From: Boswellia sacra
Lineage: Eukaryota; Streptophyta; Magnoliopsida; Sapindales; Burseraceae
DNA length: 64,000 bases
Direction of reading: 5' to 3'
Assembly (NCBI GenBank): GCA_013180625.2
Contig: SNVD02015981.1
Span: 1-64,000, forward strand
Numbering within the stretch: position 1 is the stretch's first letter; every line of letters begins with the position of its first letter. The notes below the pieces were generated by a model. That model searched no databases. It was not told the origin of the DNA and saw only the letters and a list, made by a program, of their open reading frames with translations. A program made the translations under genes and the position numbers. Positions 49,757-61,781 of this stretch are shown here, one piece after another.

Positions 49757-50837
49757 ATGATTTTGAAAATCAACATTATTGTTGGATCCAAGGGGTGGTG
49801 GGTAGAAACTAGTGCTTCTCGCTATGTTTGCTATGATCGTGCTATGTTCAAGTCCTATTCTGAATCTGAGGACAAAAAAGTGTTGTTGGGTGATTCCCAC
49901 ACCATTATTATTGCTAGTACTGGTGATTTAGAATTAAAGTTTACCTCTAGAAAGACTATCATCCTTAATGAAGTTCTGTGTACTCCAGAGATGAGGAAGA
50001 ACTTAGTCTCAGGCTACCTTCTCAATAAGGCTGGGTTTACTCAAACTATTGGAGCTGATTTGTATACCATTACTAAAAATAATATTTTTGTTTTGGAAAG
50101 GGTATGCCACTTATGGAATGTTTAAATTGAATGTTGATGCTAATAATAGCATCTTCTGCTTATATGTCGTGTTCTTTTAAGACATGGCATGCTATATTTT
50201 GTCATGTTAACAAACACATTATTAAAAATATGAGCAGCTTAGGATTATTCAAAATTGTCTTTGAATGAATTTGAAAAATGTGAATTTTGTAGTCAACCTA
50301 AGATTACCAAAACCCCACATAAATCAATAGTTAGAGAATCTGAACCATTAGAATTAGTTCATTTTGATATCTATGAACTTGATGATGTCTTGACTAGAAA
50401 TGAAAAATGCTATTTTATCACTTTTGTTGATGACTGCTCTGATTATACATTTGTTTATCTTATAAAAAATAAAAGTGAAGCGTTTGATATGTTCAAATTA
50501 TTTTTGACAGAAGGTGAAAATCAATTTAATGGAACAATAAAGAGACTTTGTAGTGATAAAGGTGATTCTAGTATTTTTAATGATATTCATAAAACCCACA
50601 GGACATGAGAGAACAACAACTTATTCTCCTGAAATGAATGGTAACCTTGAAAGAAAAAATAGCACCTTTACTGAATCCATAGTTGCTGTTTTATTTAACT
50701 CTATTGTCGCTTCTCATTGGTGGGGAGAAATTTTGTTGACTGTTTGTTATGTCTTAAATAGAGTTCTCAAATTAAAAAGTAAAATTTCTCCTTGTGAAGT
50801 TTTGAAAAATAAGAAACCAAAATTTGTCTTATCTTAA
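49757..50837 (+). pseudogene. protease-integrase of second Copia element, degenerate
   Basis: The protease motif reads WWVETSASRYVC: the catalytic Asp is replaced by Glu and the Gly by Ser. Integrase follows after stops (50126-50254), with CEFCSQPKITKTPHKS, VHFDIYELDD, LCSDKGD and NGNLERKNS. The frame changes near 50600. The integrase acidic residues are visible, but the reading frame is not continuous. Confidence 0.85.
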
Positions 50838-51176
50838 GACTTGGGGTTGTTTGGCTTATGTTCGAATTCCTAATTCTAAAAGGAATGTGCTTGCTAGTAG
50901 AGCATAGGAATGTGTGTTTGTTGGTTATTTTGTAAATAGTAAATTTTTTGAATTGATTGATCTTGTAATTATTGAATCAAATGATGCTGATTTTCATGAA
51001 CATAGATTTCCTTTTTTATTAAAGAATTATGGGGGCTCAATATCTAGTAATATGCCTATAATTAGAATTAATGAATCTAATGAGGGATTACATTCTAAAC
51101 CTATGAGAAGTAAACAAGCTTGAACCACAAAAGATTATGGCTTTAATTTCTATGGCTTTACTTTAGATTAAGATCC

Positions 51177-52690
51177 TCACACCCTCCAAGAAGCTCTTTC
51201 TTCTTTAGATGCCAACTTATGGCAAGGGGCTATTGATGATGAAATAGACTTTTTTGTGTCTAATAGAACTTGGCACTTACTAGATTTACCTCCAGGTTGC
51301 AAAGCATTAGGGAGTAAATGGATATTTAAGAAGAATTTGAAACTCGATGGTACTTTTAATAAATATAAGGCTCGTCTTGTTGTCAAAGGGTATAAACGAA
51401 TGGAAAATATAGATTTCTTTGATACTTTTTCACTTGTTAGTAGAATTACATCTATTCGTGTGCTATTTTCTGTCGGTGCTATTTATGATCTTTGTTGTGC
51501 ATCAAATGAATGTTAAAATTGCTTTTTTTTTTTTTAAATGGTGAGTTGGAAGCAGAGATTTATGTGGACCAATATGAAGGTTTGTTATTCCTAGTCAAGA
51601 AAACAAAGTGTGCAAACTAGGTAAATCTCTTTATGGTTTGAAACAGGCACCTAAGCAATGGCATGAAAAATTTGATAATCTTGTTATATCACATGGTTTC
51701 AAAGTGAATGAAAATGACAAATGCATTTATTATAAATCAACAATGACATTTGCCCTATTATATGTCTTTGTGTGAATGACTTGCTTATTTTTTGTTCTAA
51801 TATGTCGTGAATAATGTGAAATCTGTGCTATATGCTAACTTTAACATGGAAGATCTCCGAGAAGCAAATTAAGATCACTAGGTGTGAAAAGGGAATTTTT
51901 TTGTTTTGGATCAATCTCATTATATTGACAAGATCTTAAAGAATATAGTTACTTTAACTATAAACCAACATGTACTCTTTATAATCCTAGTGTAAAGTTG
52001 TTCAAGAACATCAGTGACAGTGTTAGGATACTGATATGCAACTGATGGCATTAGGCCCGACAAAGCTTATGTCATGGGATTATTATGCGGGTTTACTAAT
52101 AGACCTAGTATTGGGCGTCAACCTGCTATTGAAAGGGTCATAAGGTACTTTAAGAGGACTATGAACCTTGGATTACATTATTAGAAGTTTCCTGCTGTCC
52201 TAGAAGGATAAAGTGATGCTGATTGGAACCCTCTTTTCAGATGACTCCAAAGCAACTAGTGGCTATATATTTAGCATAGCTGGTGGAGATGTTTCTTGGA
52301 AGTCTAAGAAATATACTATTTTAGCTCAATCTACAATAGAGTCTAAAATGATAGCACTAGCATTAGCTAGTGAGGGAGCAGAATGATTAAGAAGTCTACT
52401 ATCTGATATCTTTTTATGGGAGAGACCGATTCTGGCTACCTTGATTCATTGCAATAGTACCAAAGCTATTGCAAAAATTCATAACCGTTATTATAATGGA
52501 AAAAGGCATCAAATACATTGTAAACACAATACCATTAGAGAATTTCTCTCTACTAGAGTTGTAAGAGTGGATCAATGTATGTAATGATGATAACTTGGCT
52601 GACCTTTTGATAAAAGAATTAGCTAGAAAGAAGGTTTTCAAAACCTTGAAAGGGTTGCGACTAAAGCCTTTAGATAGATGAGTCACTTGT
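51177..52690 (+). pseudogene. reverse transcriptase-RNase H of second Copia element, degenerate
   Basis: The reverse transcriptase start is clear (GCKALGSKWIFKKNLKLDG, KARLVVKGYK). Beyond 51516 the sequence needs many frame changes. The catalytic box near 51770 reads VND in place of YVDD, after an in-frame stop. RNase H remnants ([17 protein letters not shown], [11 protein letters not shown]) run to about 52690. The element is much older or less constrained than the Copia element at 1-8281. Confidence 0.82.
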
Positions 52691-53232
52691 GATGGAAACG
52701 CAACCTATAGACCGGAGATCCCAAGAACTAGGTTCAGTGCGTAATAACAAGTCATGAAGTGATATGAGGTGAATCATGCTATTATAATAATTATAAGTTC
52801 TATTCCGAGTATTACTTTGTAGTATGATATCCTGAAACGACAGAAGGTTGAGTTAATTCTAAAATTCTTAATGGGTTCTATATTCTATATGGAATAGAGT
52901 AACTAGTTATAGTTGTTCTCTTGATAGACTCACCAAAGTGAATGTGGAAGTGTGACCGCTTCCTATATATGGAATTTTGGGCAAATTCTCTAGAACGTTC
53001 ACTATATTAAGATATGTGTGCATGTCCATAAAGCACAGGCTGTTGGAATTCACCATAGTAGGGTTATGTGTGCGATATTATTGAAGATAGAGTTCAGAGA
53101 GTTACTTTAGGATAATCTAAATCATCTTCACTTTGTAAGGGTTCAAGTTGATAGACATCTTTGCTTATGCATAATCTTATATTGTATTATATTGCTCGAT
53201 AGAAAATATTATAAAAAAATTCAAGTGAGGAT
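52691..53232 (+). other. post-pol noncoding region of second Copia element
   Basis: A long untranslated stretch (GAGATCCCAAGAACTAGGTT near 52717) comes before a weak purine tract (AAGTGAGGA) that ends at the 3' LTR. No gene seen. Confidence 0.55.
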
Positions 53233-53985
53233 TATCGGAGCTGTGTGAGATTTAATAAAAATTAAGAGCGTATTTGTTTGTGTTTTTTGAGTTTTTGTTC
53301 TTAAAATTTTGAAAGAATGTGTAGTTGATTTTAATTTTTTTTGGATTTTGAAAATGATATGTGGTTGATATTGATTTAAATGTATTGAAAAATGTTCAGA
53401 AAATAAAATTTTAGAAATGTAAACAAACAAAGGCTAAAGTGCATTATCACGTGATGTCTTTTGATAAATAATATTTTATTATTATTATTAAAGATAAATA
53501 TTGACTTGAAAAAGGGAGACCCAACCCATGATTAGCTGAAAGACGTGGTTCGTCTCCTATTTTTCCTCCATGATTTTTCCTCTCCATGGTTTCCTCTACT
53601 CTCCAAGTTTCTTCCCGTTTCTTTTTACATTACTCTTCATTGATTCTTCTATAAATAGAGACAAAAAGCTATAGTTTGAGACATACAATTTGAAAGGAAA
53701 AAAGTTCTCTGCTTCACTTGAAACTTTAAAAAAAAAACTTCTTGTTGTTGCTTTTGGGTTCTGAGCAATCTTTGGGTGTTTGTATTACGGTCTTCTTTAG
53801 TGCAGAGGAGGTCTAAAATAGAGGTGATTCTAGGCTATTTTATCTTGGGGACAACGGGGCTTTTATGCTCCTTGCACAACCTTAGGCAGAGCCATGAAAG
53901 GTCTTAAAGAAAGTGACATAGTCCACAACTCAACCTAAGTTTTTTTTTTTTGGTAATTTCATTAATTTTATATTTTGTAGCAACA
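53233..53985 (+). repeat. 3' LTR of second Copia element, carrying a MITE
   Basis: It starts TATCGGAGCTGTG (TG mutated to TA) and ends TTTTGTAGCAACA. It retains TATAAATA at 53650-53657, lost from the 5' LTR. Without the MITE and its extra TAA (172 bases) it is 581 bases, exactly the 5' LTR plus its 57-base deletion. Confidence 0.87.
53266..53434. mobile_element. 169-bp MITE in the 3' LTR, TAA TSD
   Basis: Ends GAGCGTATTTGTTTGTG and, on the other strand, GCCTTTGTTTGTTT form a short TIR. TAA lies at 53263-53265 and 53435-53437, and the 5' LTR has the uninterrupted site with a single TAA. PIF/Harbinger-like by TSD. Confidence 0.87.
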
Positions 53986-54222
53986 TATTATTTAATTAAT
54001 TGGCTATTGTGCATAGCAACAAGAGTCTTTAATTTTTAATAGAAAATTATAAAAATTAGGCTTTGTTTCTTCGACTCTTAAATCTTGAAGTTATTAAAAT
54101 GTCCAGTAAAAAAATAACATTTTTGAGTGGTGAAAAAAAATCATTTGTAGGTCTTATTTTTTTCTTTCTTGAAGGGATGTGGAAAATCTCTTGCAAACAC
54201 ATAGGAACATGAAAACACTATT

Positions 54223-57200
54223 TGACACGACTTGCCCCTAGCTACACAGGCAAGTCATGCCTAAAACTGTTCACTAAAAGAACAGTCTTTCAATTAACTA
54301 TCTTCATACACTTTTTGCTCTGTCACTCTGATAAAACTATTCATAAAAAAATTATTTTTATTTCAAGTCTTTTATGTAACATATTAAAAAAAATACTGAG
54401 AAAATTTTTAATGAAAAACCAGCAGAGTTTCCCCTATAATTTGAAGAAAACCCCCTGCAAAAATACACAGTTTTACACTTCTAAAATATTCCTCATCCCG
54501 ACTTCTTTTTGGGACTTTCGTCCTTATCAACCACAATATCCTAAAAGATAAATAAATCATACTCAACGTACTTAACCTTTAAAAATTTATACAAGATACA
54601 TAAAAATGAAATAATTTTAATGCATGAAAAATTAGTATACATCGTGTGGCCTTCCTTTGCATCAAAGACAACTTAGCACCAAACCTGTAGCATCTGGTTA
54701 GGAAAAAAAATAGGAAAAGAATGAGCTAAAGGCTTAGTGAGTGGACATATTTTATTACATAAAATATTACTTTCTTTCTTTCATACAACTCATTCCTTAA
54801 ATAAAGCTTTGTGCTCTAAAATTTCATTTTTCTTAAAATAAAATACAATGTATAATCACTTCTAAAAGGGAACCAGTATATTTTTTTTTTCAAAATAACG
54901 TACAAACGACTATTTCTTCTCAACTTTCTTTATAAACTTTATTCTTATAAAATAACTGTAAAATTTTAATAACCATCTGTAAAGAAAACACTTTATATAA
55001 TTCTTCAACTTACTTACTAAAATAACTTAATATTCTTAAACTATATAAGCAAATCGCTTGCGTACATTTACTTTGAATCCTTATTTAATCTCGTATACAC
55101 TGCAAAATTTATCACTATATCTCTTTCTTCTCTCTAAAAAGATGTATAAACAGATGCGAAAAGAAATAAAATAATATAAAATTTTTAAATAACATTTCTC
55201 TCATCATATACTCAATCACTTGTTAAATTTATTCTCTAAACAAATCATAAATTGTATGACTATGACTGTCTCATAATAAAATCATATAATACATTTCTAA
55301 CTAGAAAACGCATCTTATATTTATACTTAAGAAAAATCTATCGTACTTAACAAAAATATTATCAAATATCTTATAGAATTTTCAAAATAAATAACTTTTG
55401 ATTAAAAATATTCAAATAAAATTGTTTGATTCTATATTCTTTAAAAGCAGTGGAAAGAATGCATACTTTCTCAATCTCATAAAATAAAACTCATGATGAT
55501 ATGCTAAAACATCGCTTCAGTTATTTAATAAACAAAACATAATTTCTTTAAAATCTTCTTTCCAAAATAAACTTTTACGGATAATGCTTCTTTCTCAAAC
55601 TAACTCATATAAACATATTTAAAATTCTTTTCATTATACTAAACAAGTACCCCTGAAACTGTCTGATCCTGCATGGCGAGATCTAACATCGCACAGGTAG
55701 AGCTATCTGAATCTCTTCATACCTGGTGAGATCTACATCACGTAGGCAGAGCTATCTATACCTGGCGAGATCTAACATCGCACAGGCCTACTATCTGAAT
55801 CTCCTCATACCTGGTGAGATCTACATCACGCAGGTAGAGCTATCTGTACCTGACGAGATCTAACATCGCACAGGCCTACTATCTGATCATACGCATACGT
55901 AGAACTGCCCCCAAAGGGCTAAAACGCCCAGATCACACGGCCCAAAGCCTCTATGTGTGTCTGAACGGACCCCAAAGGCCTCTATCTTTCTATCTGAAAT
56001 CTGCTGTCTCACTGTCTAAGTGAGCTGGGTATTAGCTTAGTATAATATAATTAAACTTTCTTCTTTTTGCTAAAACTGATTTCTTTTCAAAATTTGCTTC
56101 ATATGCTAAATCATTGCTTCTTAAGCAGATTTATCAAAATTTGTAAAACTTATATAAGCTGAAACTCATAATATCCGAATCCTTGAAAATTCATAATAAA
56201 TATTTAAAAGAGTAATTGCAAATACTTTAAGAAATCTTCGAAATCAAATTACTATATAAAAATATGATCATAATTGTTCTGCTTTTACACTTTCTATAAA
56301 ATGATAGAATATGCATCTATAATAATATAGAAAACAATTCATGTATATATAATATGAATCTTTCTTTAAAAGTGCTATATCTTTGCTCAAAACTAATTTT
56401 GAAACTAAAATTTATGTCTACAATCATTTTAAAAACTAGCTTTGAAACATATTAATAATTGAAAGCAAACATAACAACTGGGTCTATTAACCCTCGAGAA
56501 ATACAAAAGAAGCTAACTTGAATTCTTCTGAATTCGCTAAAATTTTCAGAAATTCTATAAAATACTAAATAAACATAGCTAAGTAAATACTAAAAAAAAC
56601 ATATATCTAATTATCCAAAAATAATAAATCTCATACTCTTTCTAAAAACTTTCTAAAATATATATAAAATAAAATACTTTTCATCTCACTATAAACCTTA
56701 ATTTCTATTTTTATCTCAAAATCTCATACTTTGCATATAACATTCTATGTAACATTCTTTCACATACTTATACTTCAAAATTTAACTAATTCTCAAAAAC
56801 TTCAATTTAGAATTTCAAAGATTTCCAAATTCTTAAATATCATGCTTTAACTGAAATCAATTTTACTATCCTAAAATTTCTAGAATTCTGCATTCAGGTC
56901 CTACAAATTCTAGAACAGTTTTCTAAATTTATAATTCAACCCCTACTATTGGGTAGTTTTAGAATTTAACATTATCACCCCTGCAGAATTAAATTCTAAT
57001 TTCCAAAACTTTTTCTTTTTAATTTGCTATTATTCTGAATATAAAATCACTCATTATTTTGTAAATCAAAAACATCATTTCTTAAACATATGTATTTTTT
57101 TAAGAAAAATAACTAAATACCTCAATTTCCTTAACAAATTCATTTAATTATAAATGCCTCTTTTCCAATCATAAACAAAATCTTTCTACTTTCGATTAAC

Positions 57201-58059
57201 ATATAACATATATTCATTCTACAACTTTCACTTTAAATTTATTTTTCTATTGTATTCAAACTTATCAAAACAATACTTGCTACATATTCAAAAACTAATT
57301 TACTAGCACCACCCATAATCATCTCTTTTATCCAAAATTAAATACTTTACATATACTTATTTTCGAAATACATAATTCATCATTATCGATTCTAAAAGCA
57401 TCTTAATATAACTCAATTAATTAATCTAATAACGTATATCATATGAAAAACCATAAATTTAATACACTTTAATATAAAAATAAAATTATCAAAATATAAT
57501 CCACTCACTGAATTTAAGCTCCTTTATAGATGAATAATGTTATAAAAATTATTTGATGGCCGAAAAACATGACCGAAAATGTCGCCGGAATATCGTTGCC
57601 GGTGAGTGAATAGTGATCGAATTTCATTTCTCTCCGATTTGCAACATTCGTATATCAGCATGTAACAAAAATGGTATGGTTAGAAAGAGCATGGAATAAG
57701 CTTTAATTTAATATATAGAATTACCGGTAACTCACCGGATTTTGGCCGGAAAATACATAGGAAGCCGCTGGCTTCCACGCTTCGATCCGCAAAAACGATG
57801 AAAAACCAAGGACAAGGTATATATGATTGGAAAGAGAAGTTACAAGCTTCAAAACGACATATCGTGGGGTCGGAGACTCGCCGAAATTTGACCGAAATCG
57901 CAGGTCAAAGGCGACGGTGAACAGTAACCGCCTTCCCCCTTCTCTCTCCCCCGATTCCTCCTTCCCCTCTCCTCTTATTATTATTATTTATTATTTATTT
58001 TTATTAAAAATGGGCTGAGCTGGGCCTTCTTCAAGCCCAATGGCCCAATGGGCATTACA
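54223..58059. mobile_element. 3.84 kb solo LTR (Gypsy-type)
   Basis: It starts TGACACGACTTGCC and ends AATGGGCATTACA. CTATT flanks both sides (54218-54222 and 58060-58064). There are no pol domains. It includes CGACTTCTTTTTGGGAC near 54500, a GTGAGTGGACATATTT segment near 54738 and a short tandem array of GAGATCTAACATCGCACAGG units (55676-55890). The layout parallels the solo LTR at 45348, but the sequences look different. The right portion from 57540 is GC-richer, with CCGGAATATCGTTGCCGG palindromic runs. Confidence 0.82.
55676..55890. repeat. tandem array in second solo LTR (about 88-bp period)
   Basis: GAGATCTAACATCGCACAGG recurs at about 55678, 55766 and 55854. It alternates with a related half-unit GGTGAGATCTACATCACG, so the basic unit is about 44 bases. 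Confidence 0.85.
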
Positions 58060-58139
58060 CTATTATAATTGATTCATTGACATTCTAAAATATAAAACTT
58101 AATTTGATATTCATGAAAGATTTCTCTTTTGAAAGTTTT

Positions 58140-58877
58140 TGCTGTGTATGGTAGTTATGAATAATATAACTGAATACAGTAACGTAAATTGAAACAGAAT
58201 TTTTACGTGGTTTGGTTATAACCAACCTATATTCACGGGCAACAAGAGTTGTAATTCACTATTTTGTATGTATTTACACTCAACTTAGGATTCTTTACAG
58301 TAGTAGACACCCGCTCACTCACTAACCTAATCTATGTAAATTTGATCAATCTCGATCACAACCATAGTCCTTTATACGCTCTTCTGATGCTGCTATTTTT
58401 CTATCACGACTATCTTAACTAAACACAGTTAAGAATAACATAACATCTGTAACTGGTACAGACATATGTGATTACTCAACTCCTTTAAACTCACACGATT
58501 TATCGCAGTTAACCAAAGCCTAAAGCTCTACACAAGACATAAAAAATAAATAAAAGATGCACTCATACTTGCTCTCTCTCAATTTGCCTTGAATGAGTTG
58601 AATGCCTTACTCCGAAAGTTAGGAAGATAGCTTTATATAATATTTGATATTAATTGCAATCGTTATCATGATCTTGTAGAATCTTAATAAAACTCATAAG
58701 GAAAGTTTAGATAACAATTAAACATTATAGGAAGTGATAATATACTCTCATAAGTAAACTATAATACTTAAATAATATCCTAAACTAATGAGAGATAATT
58801 AATGCAAATATAAAACTTCTTGTTCAACTAGGATACTAAATCCAAAGTTATCATATTCTAGTTACAATTCTTCTAAT

Positions 58878-58941
<64 letters not shown>

Positions 58942-59044
58942 GAGATTAACAAAATATCCACATTTAATATTTTTATCACATAATAATAAATTAAATTACT
59001 CATGTACAATGCACATGCCATATATGCCACGCGTGGAACCAACA
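58140..59044 (-). mobile_element. solo Copia LTR, related to the Sirevirus-like LTR
   Basis: On the minus strand it begins TGTTGGTTCCACGCGTGG and ends CATACACAGCA. The minus-strand TATA box TATATAAA is at 58639-58632. Its U5 shares, in reverse complement, the ACGTGGTTTGG block followed by CACGGGC with the U5 of the element at 1-8281. The 5-mers outside are GTTTT and TTTTT (four of five alike). No internal region is present. Confidence 0.7.
58881..58938. repeat. (AT)n microsatellite
   Basis: About 29 uninterrupted AT units, inside U3 of the solo Copia LTR. Length in assemblies is often unreliable. Confidence 0.97.
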
Positions 59045-59113
59045 TTTTTTATTTTACTGCAACTCAAGTTTCTTCCCAAATAAAGAGGTAAAAAAAAGGG
59101 AAAAAAACATTAA

Positions 59114-60350
59114 ATATGTGTTTGGTTGAAAGAAAGGAAAAATAGAAGGAAAGAAAAAATGGGTGGAAAAGAAAAATTGAGCGAAAGGAAAGGGTGTGGA
59201 AGATAATTTTCTTTATTTGGTTTGACATTGGAATTATAGTAGAAATGAATCACTCATAAATTAATTGAACATAATTACCCTCATATTAAAATATATAAGT
59301 ATCCATTATTAAATATAATTTTTTCTATGAATTAATTAAAAATAAATAACTATTAAGTTATATTTTTGTATTAAACTACTATAAAATTTTAAAAAAATAT
59401 GAAATTAGAATTAAATTTTATTAAACGAATTTATTATCTATTAGATAATATTATTATAAAATTTACACAAAATTATTGTTGTTCTTATTATAATATAATT
59501 CAATATGTATTATTAACTTTTTTTTAAAATTGAGATTATTATATATAATAAATATTAAATATATTATATTATTTTTTAAATTAATATAGATTTGTAAAAA
59601 TAAATAATTTAATCAATTATATATCAAAAAATAAAAAAATTTTGCAGACAACGTTGCTGCCGATTAACAACCGCTCTCGATAACCGGCGTTCAATGACGA
59701 TTGCGTGTGGAAGTCACCGTCATCACTATCGCTATCGACATCCGACAATCTATCCAACCATGCAACTTTTATCATCAGATATGTAATGATTTTGCCGCAT
59801 GCGTTGGGTCTCTTTTTCATATTTGCGTTAAACTTCTCCTCTGACTACAAATGACACATCCCACAACGATGAAACTACCGCAAACACTTAGACGAACGAT
59901 TGACGATCACTTTAGAATCGGTGGTGATGCTGGACACGCAGATTTTACATCGGTTGCCAGCGTCATTGCTAGAAATAGTTTTTTCAAATTTTGTATTTTT
60001 TTTAATTTTTTCAAATTTCAAAATTTGCAAAATTTTATTTTTTTAAAAAATTTATGAATTATATTTATAATTATTTTGTTAATTATTTATAAAATAATTT
60101 AATCAGTTCTTTGAATAAGGTTAGTTTTGGACATATACAAAACATGCAAGGTTAGATTAGTAATTTAATATACTATTCATAAGAAAACCAAAGTTTTCTT
60201 TAGGTAGGGGAATGTAGAAATAATTATTAAACTTTAAATAATCCTAATCCCTAATAATTTTTTTTTAGTCAAAAACTTCAATCAAATAACAAGCTTAGAT
60301 TGCTAAGTAATCTCAAGTCCTTCCTCCCACTATTAATCAAACCGAACATA
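59114..60350 (-). mobile_element. non-autonomous PIF/Tourist-like TIR element, copy B
   Basis: It is in inverted orientation relative to copy A at 15877-17173. Ends TATGTGTTTGGTTG and, on the other strand, TTATGTTCGGTTTG. A possible TAA duplication flanks it (59111-59113 and 60349-60351). A GC-richer core at 59640-59950 differs from that of copy A and holds a 67-codon minus-strand frame with an acidic DVDSDSDDGDF stretch of unknown nature. Confidence 0.72.
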
Positions 60351-60630
60351 AGAGTTGTGTTATTTCATCCTTTTTTATTACCATCTTAACATCATTTATT
60401 TTAAATTATATTTAACCATTTTTTGATATCAACTCGGCATTTATTTGAATCCTTGGATCAAAGTAAATAGACAATAGATATTAACATTTAATAAAAGTAA
60501 ATAGACAGTAGATATTAACATTTAGATTTAAGTCAAAATTTCTCATCCTTATAAATAATTAAATATTAATATATGCAGCCAAAGATTGCACAAACACTCA
60601 CACACTAAAAGGCTTTATATATATATGTAT

Positions 60631-61551
60631 GAGAAATACTTAGGTGGGACTGGCTCACCACCTCATCTTGCTGATGTGGTGAGCCCAACCAATAAAAGTA
60701 TGTCACATAATATACTAGTTGACAAATAATTAAAACATTAATTGTCCTATAAAATACAAAAGTTGGTAAGTAATTAAAACACTATTTTATATTTTATTTT
60801 TTCCCTTTTATTATTGTAAACCGCTTGCAACTAATAACTCTCAAAACTGCCATCTTCCAATGGTGCTCGGTCACCGCTGCTAACTTGCTGGCAGACTATT
60901 ACTTCAGTAGCAAACCTCTCCTCAAATAAAAGAATGCTGCTTGCAAGCCTCTTTGCCACACGTTTTATTGACATATTTGTCGTAACAATCCCACTGTTTT
61001 ATGTAGCTTTTTTATCCAGTTAGTTTTATTTGATAATTTCAAATCAGCTGGTATTAGAGATATTAAAATTTCACTAAGTATCTCACTTGGAATAGGTTCA
61101 GGAACTACATAGTATTTAAACAATCTGACTTAGTGGTGAACGACTTACCATTAGTTAGATTTTTAAAATTTTTAATAATAAATTGATTAATTATTAAAAG
61201 TGGGGGACCCAGCTCCATAAACACTTTAATATAAATTTTGAGTAGCTCATGTTCATAAGTAGATTTGTGGTGGAAAGGTTGCTAACTGGGCACCGGTGGA
61301 AGATGACGGTTTTGAGTCATTGGTCGCAGGTGGTTTGCGAATCACAAAGAGACATTAATTTCTAAAATAAAAGTGACAATTATAAAAGGAAAAAAATAAA
61401 ATATAAAATAATATTTTAATTACTTATCAACTTTTGTATTTTATGAAACAATTAATGTCTTAATTACTTGTCAACTAATATATTATGTGACATACTTTTA
61501 TTGGTTAAGCTCACCACACCGTTAAGATGAGATCTCACCTAAGTATTTCTC
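60631..61551. mobile_element. Mutator-like TIR element (921 bp) with long arms and 9-bp TSD
   Basis: Both ends begin GAGAAATACTTAGG. The arms remain alignable for about 300 bases, including AACCAATAAAAGTATGTCAC and AAACCGC..AACTGCCATCTTCC-like sequence. Flanks TATATGTAT (60622-60630) and TGTATGTAT (61552-61560) match at eight of nine bases. No transposase frame. Confidence 0.85.
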
Positions 61552-61781
61552 TGTATGTATATGCTCTACAGTAACATGTACACTAAATATACTTACTTTA
61601 GGGCTTACTTTATTATTCAAGTAAGCATTACAACAAGAAGACATATGATTCAAGGGAGAACAAAGAACATTATCGAACATATACTAATTATTAAAGAGCT
61701 CTTTATAACTATTTAGTTGTTACCAGAACAGCTAGCGTAATGTAAGGGACGTATATAGCTAGCATTGTTGAACATGCAATA

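Noticed and set aside
58851..59045. Small protein with (IY)n run
   Set aside because: It is a translation of the (AT)n microsatellite.
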